A DNA stretch of 25,589 nucleotides from an uncultured Bacilli bacterium (GTDB taxonomy: Bacteria; Bacillota_I; Bacilli_A; RF39; UBA660): positions 1 to 25,589 of the forward strand of contig CALVJC010000061.1 in assembly GCA_944331945.1 (NCBI GenBank), read 5' to 3'. The position numbers and the translations under genes were made by a program. Shown here one piece after another: positions 14,132 through 19,728 of the stretch (positions are counted from its first letter, which is position 1; every line of letters begins with the position of its first letter). The notes under the pieces are model-generated. The model did no database searches, was not told where the DNA came from, and was given only the letters and a program-made list of their open reading frames with translations.

Positions 14132-15811
14132 TTATTTTATTTCAACAACATCTTCTCCAAAAAGAGAGATGGCGTCTTTTATCATTTTTTCTTCTTTTGA
14201 TTCTTGATTTTCTTCTTGTTGTGTATTTTCCTTTTGTTTTATTATTGGTTCTTCTTCTAATTTAAAATTGGAACCTTCTTTAATTTTTGTTATATACTCT
14301 TTTTTTAAATTATTCCAGTCTTCCTCTAATAAGAAAGAAAATTTTTTAGAAGATTGAGTATGTTTTTGGTAAAATTCTTTTAATTCTTCTAAGTGAGATA
14401 ATCCTTTCTCTAACATCGATTCATAAGGAAAGCTGATAATAATTGTAGTGTCATTAGAAGCACGAGGTGTTCCATCTAATAACTCACAGGCAAGATAACC
14501 AAATTTCCGATCAAAAGTAAACTCTTCAATTTTCTTCCAATTTTCCTGTTCTTTCAACAATTCTGTTTTTTTAGCATCAATTAAAGTGTTTCTGGAACGA
14601 ATTGTCATTAAGTTTTTCCATTCTTTGGATTCTTCTTGTCTTACTTTTTTTTCCTCTGGTTGTAATTCTTTTGGTATTTCTTTGGGCTTTGATTCTTTTT
14701 TTGGTGAAAGTTCTTCCAGTTTATTTACCGTAACTGGTGGAGAAATTATTTCCCGGGAAATAATTTTCTTCGATTCTGAATATTTTTCCATAAAATGAAG
14801 AATCATTATTTCCAGAGAAATTTTAATATCATCTGCTTTTTTTAGATCGATCATTTTTTCATTTAATAAGTTAATAAAGTCAATCGCTTCTTGTTCTTCA
14901 TATGGCAAGTCTTGTTTTCCTAAATAGTAATTGACTAAAGCATCTCTCAATACTTTCATGGTTTGTTTGGTTATCTGAATCAAATCTTTTCCATCTTGAT
15001 AGAACTGTGATATTTTTTCTAATACTTCTTTTTGTTGTTTTTGAAATATCTTGTTTAAAAAATCCTCAATTTCTATCGTCTTTTCCTGACCATTTAATTC
15101 TAGAAAGTCATTTATGGTTATTTTAGAAGAATTCGCAGCACTTATTTTATCTAAAACTCCAATGGCATCTCTCATTCCCCCATCAGAAGATTTGGCGATT
15201 TCTTCTAGAACATCATCGTCAATCAAGATGGATTCTTGCAAAGCTATTTTTTTTAGATGATTTTGGGTTTCTATTGGTGTCATCTTTTTAAATTGAAAGC
15301 ATTGACAACGTGAAATAATGGTAGGAGGAATTTTTTGAGGATCCGTAGTTGCTAGAATAAAAATCACATGATGCGGTGGTTCTTCTAAGGTTTTTAATAG
15401 GGCATTGAAAGCTCCAATGGATAACATATGTACTTCATCTATGATGTATACTTTATATTTTAATTCAGAGGGTAAAATATTTACTTTATTTCTTAATTCC
15501 CGAATTTCATCTACGCCATTGTTAGAAGCGGCGTCTATTTCTATAATATCCAAGCATTCCTTGGAAGATGAAAGCTGGCAATTTTCACAGGTGTTACATA
15601 ATTCTCCCTCTTGTGGGTTATTACAATTAACTGCCCGAGCAAAAATTTTAGCAATTGTTGTTTTTCCGGTACCGCGGGGTCCAGAAAAAAGATAGGCATG
15701 ACCAATATGTCCTGTTTTTATAGTATTTTTCAAGATTTTAATTACAGATTCTTGCCCTACTACTTCATTAAATTGTTTTGGTCGATATTTTCTATATAAT
15801 GCTTGGTACAT
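14132..15811 (-). CDS. dnaX: DNA polymerase III tau/gamma subunit
   Basis: The ATPase of the clamp loader. Walker A GPRGTGKT is at residues 44-51, a zinc module CNNPQEGELCNTCENC follows, then DEVHML, LEEPP, and SRCQCF. Domains I-III end near residue 350, then a charged linker leads to a C-terminal tau region up to residue 559. At codon 386 there is a run of eight A residues (14645-14652) where loss of one base gives an immediate TAA, so a gamma-length product by slippage is possible (see findings). The linker also encodes a perfect Noc-binding-site sequence at 14747-14762. It is the first gene of the long operon, with promoter at 15836-15863 and ribosome site GGGAGTGAT. Confidence 0.97.
   Translation of the reverse strand: MYQALYRKYRPKQFNEVVGQESVIKILKNTIKTGHIGHAYLFSGPRGTGKTTIAKIFARAVNCNNPQEGELCNTCENCQLSSSKECLDIIEIDAASNNGVDEIRELRNKVNILPSELKYKVYIIDEVHMLSIGAFNALLKTLEEPPHHVIFILATTDPQKIPPTIISRCQCFQFKKMTPIETQNHLKKIALQESILIDDDVLEEIAKSSDGGMRDAIGVLDKISAANSSKITINDFLELNGQEKTIEIEDFLNKIFQKQQKEVLEKISQFYQDGKDLIQITKQTMKVLRDALVNYYLGKQDLPYEEQEAIDFINLLNEKMIDLKKADDIKISLEIMILHFMEKYSESKKIISREIISPPVTVNKLEELSPKKESKPKEIPKELQPEEKKVRQEESKEWKNLMTIRSRNTLIDAKKTELLKEQENWKKIEEFTFDRKFGYLACELLDGTPRASNDTTIIISFPYESMLEKGLSHLEELKEFYQKHTQSSKKFSFLLEEDWNNLKKEYITKIKEGSNFKLEEEPIIKQKENTQQEENQESKEEKMIKDAISLFGEDVVEIK
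14747..14762. promoter_or_regulatory. Noc-binding-site (NBS) sequence inside dnaX
   Basis: TATTTCCCGGGAAATA is a perfect 16-bp palindrome equal to the B. subtilis Noc consensus. It lies in codons for about residues 350-355 of DnaX, in the poorly conserved linker, so protein constraint does not explain it well. Noc binding here is inferred. Confidence 0.75.
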
Positions 15812-15835
15812 AATATCACTCCCATTACATAATTT

Positions 15836-15863
15836 ATTATAGCATATTTTATTTTATTTCCAA
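15836..15863 (-). promoter_or_regulatory. Extended -10 promoter of the dnaX operon
   Basis: Minus strand TTGGAA (15858-15863), 16-base spacer, perfect TATAAT (15836-15841) with TGC immediately before it. This is 25 bases upstream of the dnaX ATG. No terminator is obvious between tadA and this promoter. Confidence 0.8.
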
Positions 15864-15894
15864 GCATATTATTTCATTTTATAGAACAAATGTT

Positions 15895-16341
15895 TTATTT
15901 CCTTTTATCTTTAAAAAATTGTTGAATTATTTGATGACATTCATCCAAATTCAAGTTTTCCACATGTGTAACCTTTTGATTCCTATTTGTTGTGGAAAAA
16001 ATTTTTTCTATTATTTCAGAATTATTTTTTTCTCCTATTGTACATCCATAATATACTTTACTGATTCTGGCTTGATGAATAGCACTTGCGCACATAGGAC
16101 AGGGTTCTAATGTAATATATATTTCGCAATCACTCAATCTCCAGTTTTTAATTTTTTTAGAAGCTTTACGGATTGCAATCATTTCCGCATGCTCTGCTAC
16201 GTTTTGCTTTGTTTCTTTTTGATTGTGTGCTTTTGCTAATATTTGACCATCTTTTACTATAACCGCCCCAATAGGGACCTCATCTCTTTCGTAAGCTTTT
16301 GTTGCTTCTTTTAAAGCTAACGTCATATATTTCTTTTCCAT
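15895..16341 (-). CDS. tadA: tRNA-specific adenosine deaminase
   Basis: Converts A34 to inosine in tRNA-Arg(ACG), a zinc enzyme of the cytidine-deaminase fold. The catalytic HAE is at residues 51-53 (VAEHAEMIAI) and the second zinc pair PCPMC has Cys81 and Cys84 (TLEPCPMCASAIHQARISKVYYG). 148 residues is normal. The ribosome site TGAGGG is 7 bases before the ATG. The gene begins 15 bases after the SRP RNA T-run, so it may be read through from the SRP RNA promoter. tadA, SRP RNA and dnaX are neighbours in B. subtilis as well (yaaJ-scr-dnaX). Confidence 0.97.
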   Translation of the reverse strand: MEKKYMTLALKEATKAYERDEVPIGAVIVKDGQILAKAHNQKETKQNVAEHAEMIAIRKASKKIKNWRLSDCEIYITLEPCPMCASAIHQARISKVYYGCTIGEKNNSEIIEKIFSTTNRNQKVTHVENLNLDECHQIIQQFFKDKRK

Positions 16342-16356
16342 AATTTTCCCTCATAC

Positions 16357-16434
16357 AAAAAAGTGCACATAAGCAAATAATGTTAAGGCTGCTATGTTTC
16401 CATCCTGACCTGGTTCCATATTTACTTATTGCAC
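16357..16434 (-). ncRNA. ffs: Signal recognition particle RNA, small (4.5S-like)
   Basis: The minus strand contains the SRP core CCAGGTCAGG, a GGAAAC tetraloop segment and AGCAGCC, the Ffh-binding hairpin. The ends pair: GTGCAATAAGTAAAT (from 16434) with ATTTGCTTATGTGCAC (to 16363), then TTTTTT forms an intrinsic terminator. The mature RNA would be about 72 nucleotides, with no room for an Alu domain such as that of the 270-nt Bacillus RNA. It partners with Ffh and FtsY in membrane targeting. Confidence 0.95.
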
Positions 16435-16440
16435 GTATTT

Positions 16441-16469
16441 ATATTAACCTTTTTTACTTTTTTTGGCAA
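16441..16469 (-). promoter_or_regulatory. SRP RNA promoter
   Basis: Minus strand TTGCCA (16464-16469, 5/6), exactly 17 bases, TAATAT (16441-16446), then 6 bases to the G that begins the SRP RNA helix at 16434. The spacing fits a sigma-A promoter well. Confidence 0.75.
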
Positions 16470-16489
16470 GTATATTTTTTATTAAGTAT

Positions 16490-16545
16490 TTACGAAATTC
16501 CGTGAATTTACTTTTCGAGAAATAATTGTTTACGATTTTTCGTAA
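16490..16545. repeat. Left bracket: two TTACG-N6-CGTNA elements 40 bp apart
   Basis: Element 1 is TTACGAAATTCCGTGA (16490-16505) and element 2 is TTACGATTTTTCGTAA (16530-16545, a perfect 5-bp-arm inverted repeat). Between them is TACTTTTCGAGAAATAATT, which aligns with the NBS of the right block with four mismatches in the 16-bp palindrome. The same arrangement recurs at 17209-17264. Confidence 0.75.
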
Positions 16546-16552
16546 TTTCCAA

Positions 16553-16568
16553 TGTTTCACGTGAAACA
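16553..16568. promoter_or_regulatory. parS site 1
   Basis: TGTTTCACGTGAAACA, identical to the B. subtilis ParB/Spo0J consensus. It begins 7 bases after left bracket element 2. Confidence 0.97.
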
Positions 16569-16692
16569 TTGATCGAAAATCGTGCTTATTTTATTCCTCG
16601 GAAAGCAATCTTAAAACTTAGTATATCTCTTATTTAAAATATAGAATCTTTTATTATTTCTATTTTCTTATAAAATAAAGGAAAAATTCCTA

Positions 16693-16708
16693 TGTTTCAC
16701 GTGAAACA
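16693..16708. promoter_or_regulatory. parS site 2
   Basis: Perfect 16-bp parS, head of repeat unit 2; its partner site in the 281-bp dimer is site 4. Confidence 0.97.
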
Positions 16709-16833
16709 TTGATCAAAAACTGTGCTTATTTTATTTTTTCGAAAAGTAATATTAAAAATCAGCATATTTTTTTATTTGAAATATAGAATTTTTTATCAGT
16801 TTTGTTTCCTTATAAAATAAAAAGAAATCTATA

Positions 16834-16849
16834 TGTTTCACGTGAAACA
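16834..16849. promoter_or_regulatory. parS site 3
   Basis: Perfect 16-bp parS, head of repeat unit 3; the near-perfect NBS follows it by 23 bases. Confidence 0.97.
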
Positions 16850-16872
16850 TTGATCAGAAATTGTGTTTATTT

Positions 16873-16888
16873 TATTTCCTGGGAAATA
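16873..16888. promoter_or_regulatory. Near-perfect Noc-binding site within unit 3
   Basis: TATTTCCTGGGAAATA differs from the Noc consensus by one central base. The equivalent place in units 1, 2 and 4 holds degenerate palindromes (for example TTTTCGAAAA in unit 2), so this position may be an ancestral or decaying second site in every unit. Confidence 0.55.
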
Positions 16889-16973
16889 ATTTTAAAACTT
16901 AGCATATCTCTTATTTAAAATATAGAATATTTTATTATTTCTATTTCCTTATAAAGTAAAGGAAAAATTCCTA

Positions 16974-16989
16974 TGTTTCACGTGAAACA
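16974..16989. promoter_or_regulatory. parS site 4
   Basis: Perfect 16-bp parS, head of repeat unit 4 and exactly 281 bp from site 2. Confidence 0.97.
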
Positions 16990-17112
16990 TTGATCAAAAA
17001 TTGTGTTTATTTTATTCTTCGAAAAGTAATATTAAAATTTAGTATATCTCTTATTTAAAATATAGAATTCTTTATCAACTCTGCTTTCTTATAAAACGAA
17101 GAAAAACTTCAA

Positions 17113-17128
17113 TGTTTCACGTGGAACA
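17113..17128. promoter_or_regulatory. parS site 5 (one mismatch)
   Basis: TGTTTCACGTGGAACA carries a single A-to-G change in the right arm. The 140-bp unit that should follow is cut off after TTGATC, so this is the degenerate end of the array. Confidence 0.88.
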
Positions 17129-17173
17129 TTGATCTCTCTTTGTATTATAGTTATAGTAAATAAAAAAGCCTGA

Positions 17174-17189
17174 TGTTTCACGTGAAACA
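17174..17189. promoter_or_regulatory. parS site 6
   Basis: Perfect parS, 61 bp beyond site 5 and outside the 140-bp phase. Its flanks extend the palindrome (GATGTTTCACGTGAAACATC), unlike the unit-borne copies. Confidence 0.97.
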
Positions 17190-17208
17190 TCAAACTTTTG
17201 CTTAAATA

Positions 17209-17264
17209 TTACGAAAAACCGTTAATAATTATTTCCCGGGAAATAATTTTACGAAATTACGTTA
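17209..17264. repeat. Right bracket: two TTACG-N6-CGTNA elements 40 bp apart around an NBS
   Basis: Element 3 is TTACGAAAAACCGTTA (17209-17224) and element 4 is TTACGAAATTACGTTA (17249-17264). The spacing, 40 bp, is the same as in the left block, and the NBS at 17230-17245 lies between them. The block ends 2 bases before the gyrA stop codon. What binds these elements is unknown. Confidence 0.75.
17230..17245. promoter_or_regulatory. Noc-binding site (NBS) next to gyrA
   Basis: TATTTCCCGGGAAATA, a perfect match to the B. subtilis Noc consensus, within a 20-bp perfect palindrome (ATTATTTCCCGGGAAATAAT). It lies 41 bases beyond parS site 6. Confidence 0.85.
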
Positions 17265-17266
17265 CT

Positions 17267-19717
17267 TTAATTTTCAGATTCTTCTGAAATATCTTGATTT
17301 TCTTTTTCAACAATTGCGACGGTTGCAACTTTTTGTTCATCTTTTAAATTAATTAGTCGAGTTCCTTGGGTTGCACGTTTTAACGTTGAAATTTGATCCA
17401 AAGGCATTCTCATAATGATTCCACTATCTGTGATAATCATAATATCTAACATTTCTATAAATTCAGGATTAATATATTTTAAAGCGACCATGTTACCATT
17501 CTTTTCAGTCACATTTAATGCTTTAACACCTTTACTACCACGGTGCGTTAGACGATATTCATCGATGTAAGTTTTCTTACCATAGCCTTTTTCTGTTACA
17601 ATCAAAATCTGTTGACCTGGATTAATAATCTCACAACCAATAACTTTACTATCTTCTAGATCAATACCTTTTACACCAGAGGTACCTCTTCCCATGGAAC
17701 GAATTTCATTTTCATTAAATCTTACCATTCTTCCATTATCGGCACCAATGACTACTTCATCATTGCCTGTTGTTTTACGAACTGTAATTAATTGATCATT
17801 TTCTTTCAAAATAATGGCAATCTTTCCACTTTTACGAATATTGTCAAATTCTTTTATTTCCGTTCTTTTTACTAATCCATTTTGGGTAGCAAATAATAAA
17901 TACTTACTATTTTCTTCACTGCTTTTTAACTCTATCATCGAACTAATGTTCTCGTCTTTATCCAAGGATAGTAAATTAACTACTGGTAAACCTTTTGATT
18001 GACGACCATATTCTGGAATTTCATATCCTTTTAAGCGATAAACTTTTCCTTTATTTGAGAAGAACAAAATGTAATCATGTGTTTTCATTGAAATAACTTG
18101 TTCTACAAAGTCTTCTTCATTGGTAGCCATACCTTTAATACCTACTCCACCTCTATTTTGAGAACGATAGGTATCTGAACGTACTCTTTTAATATATCCT
18201 TTATTCGTAAGAGTTATGATAATATCTTCTACTGGAATTAATGATTCATCTTCAATATATTCAATGGCTGTCATATCAATGTTTGTTCGACGTTCATCTC
18301 CATATTTTGCTTTAATTTCCAATAATTCTGTCTTAATTACTTCTAATATCCGTTTTTCGCTAGCTAAAATGGCTTTTAACTCATCAATTAGTTTTAGTAA
18401 ATCATTTAGTTCATTTTCGATCTTTTCGCGCTCTAAGCCCGTTAAACGGCGTAATCTCATCTCTAAGATAGAATTTGCTTGAATTTCACTTAAACCAAAG
18501 CGATTCATCAAGCCATTTCTAGCCTCTTCATCTGATTTTGACCCTCTAATTAACTTAATTACTTCATCAATATGATCTAAAGCTATTTTTAAACCTTCTA
18601 AAATATGTACTCTTTTTTCAGCATTATCTAAATCAAATTGGGTTCTTCGTATAATAATTTCTTTTTGATAATCAATATATTTTGAAATAATATCTTTTAA
18701 ACCTAAAGTTTTTGGGACTCCTTGATCCAACATTAAGAAAATAATGCCATAGGTTGTTTGAAATGATGTATGTTTGTATAATTGATTCAAAATAACTTGA
18801 GCATTGGCATCTTTTTTTAATGTAATTGTAATCTTAATACCATCCTTCAAATCAGAATGATAGTCTGCAATACCCTCAATCGTCTTATTATGAACAAGTT
18901 CTGCGACTTTGTTTTTTAATTCCAGAGTATTTACCCCATATGGAACTTCATCAATAATAATATATTGTTTTCCATTCTTTTCTTCGATTTGAGCTTTGCT
19001 TCGAATCGTAATCGTTCCTCGCCCAGTTTCATAAGCTTTGCGGATACCACTATTACCAAGAATTGTCGCTCCGGTTGGAAAGTCTGGTCCTTTTATATGT
19101 TGCATTAAACCATCTAAATCAATATCAGGATTATCAATGTAAGCGACACAACCATCAATGACTTCTCCTAAATTATGTGGTGGAATATTTGTTGCCATTC
19201 CAACTGCAATTCCTGTTGTACCATTTACTAAAATATTCGGAAAGCGAGATGGCAACACTTCTGGTTCTTTTTCTGTTTCGTCAAAGTTCGGAATAAAATT
19301 AACTGTATTTTTATTAATATTTTTTAATAATTCTAAGGAAATTTTTGAAAGTCTTGATTCTGTATAACGCATGGCAGCAGCGCCATAACCTTCAATATTA
19401 CCAAAGTTTCCATGACCATCCACTAGCATATAACGATAAGAAAAGTCTTGAGCCATTCTAACCATGGCTTCATAAATACTAGAGTCTCCATGGGGATGAT
19501 ATTTACCCATAACATCTCCCACAATTCTAGCACTTTTCTTATGTGGTTTATCAGGAGTATAACCTGATTCATACATGGAATAAAGAATTCTTCTATGGAC
19601 TGGTTTTAGTCCATCTCTTAAGTCTGGTAATGCTCTTGCTACAATTACACTCATGGAATATTCCAAAAAGGAATCTTGTACTTCTTTTACAATATTATTT
19701 GTTTCTAAACGATCCAT
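17267..19717 (-). CDS. gyrA: DNA gyrase subunit A
   Basis: The breakage-reunion subunit of gyrase, which introduces negative supercoils. The catalytic Tyr118 is in AAAMRYTESRLS. The quinolone region reads HPHGDSSIYEAMVRMAQDF, with Ser80 and Glu83 at the usual resistance positions, so it looks like the sensitive type. A coiled-coil/tower region is followed by a six-bladed C-terminal domain beginning with the GyrA-box variant QNRGGVGIKG; the box is what separates GyrA from ParC. 816 residues is typical. Start: ATG at 19717 with a very strong GGAGGGGG site, 11 bases after the gyrB stop. The C-terminal tail is acidic (EKENQDISEESEN). Downstream is the parS array. Confidence 0.98.
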   Translation of the reverse strand: MDRLETNNIVKEVQDSFLEYSMSVIVARALPDLRDGLKPVHRRILYSMYESGYTPDKPHKKSARIVGDVMGKYHPHGDSSIYEAMVRMAQDFSYRYMLVDGHGNFGNIEGYGAAAMRYTESRLSKISLELLKNINKNTVNFIPNFDETEKEPEVLPSRFPNILVNGTTGIAVGMATNIPPHNLGEVIDGCVAYIDNPDIDLDGLMQHIKGPDFPTGATILGNSGIRKAYETGRGTITIRSKAQIEEKNGKQYIIIDEVPYGVNTLELKNKVAELVHNKTIEGIADYHSDLKDGIKITITLKKDANAQVILNQLYKHTSFQTTYGIIFLMLDQGVPKTLGLKDIISKYIDYQKEIIIRRTQFDLDNAEKRVHILEGLKIALDHIDEVIKLIRGSKSDEEARNGLMNRFGLSEIQANSILEMRLRRLTGLEREKIENELNDLLKLIDELKAILASEKRILEVIKTELLEIKAKYGDERRTNIDMTAIEYIEDESLIPVEDIIITLTNKGYIKRVRSDTYRSQNRGGVGIKGMATNEEDFVEQVISMKTHDYILFFSNKGKVYRLKGYEIPEYGRQSKGLPVVNLLSLDKDENISSMIELKSSEENSKYLLFATQNGLVKRTEIKEFDNIRKSGKIAIILKENDQLITVRKTTGNDEVVIGADNGRMVRFNENEIRSMGRGTSGVKGIDLEDSKVIGCEIINPGQQILIVTEKGYGKKTYIDEYRLTHRGSKGVKALNVTEKNGNMVALKYINPEFIEMLDIMIITDSGIIMRMPLDQISTLKRATQGTRLINLKDEQKVATVAIVEKENQDISEESEN

Positions 19718-19728
19718 AAATCCCCCTC

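Larger units (their letters stand above)
16553..17112. repeat. Four 140-bp tandem repeat units, each starting with parS
   Basis: Units start at 16553, 16693, 16834 and 16974 (steps of 140, 141 and 140), with the next parS 139 bases on. Each begins with parS followed by TTGATC, and all share TTATTTTATT and ATATAGAAT blocks. Units 1 and 3 are nearly identical in their second half (ending AAAGGAAAAATTCCTA), while 2 and 4 share TCGAAAAGTAATATTAAAA, so the array looks like a duplicated dimer of exactly 281 bp. Each unit has a second, weaker palindrome centred 39 bp from the parS centre; in unit 3 this is a near-perfect NBS. Confidence 0.95.
16442..17266. other. 825-bp gene-free segregation region between gyrA and SRP RNA
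   Basis: No credible ORF lies here on either strand. Left to right it holds: the SRP RNA promoter; a left bracket block (16490-16545); four 140-bp tandem units each beginning with parS (16553-17112); a fifth degenerate parS (17113-17128); a sixth parS (17174-17189); and a right bracket block with a perfect NBS (17209-17264). It is very AT-rich. No clear rho-independent terminator for gyrA was found within it. The whole block looks like an origin-proximal centromere. ParA, ParB and Noc genes are outside the window. Confidence 0.9.

Noticed and set aside
15812..15894. Terminator after tadA
   Set aside because: Only a weak CATTT/AAATG stem without a T-run; not enough to call.
15956..15999. Two facing TTTTCCACA boxes in tadA
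   Set aside because: Inside a conserved coding region and only one base from consensus; in such AT-rich sequence they may be chance, and no other origin feature is near.
16553..17189. CRISPR-like array
   Set aside because: The repeated palindromes are parS sites and the intervening 124-bp segments are themselves homologous, not unique spacers; no cas genes are present.
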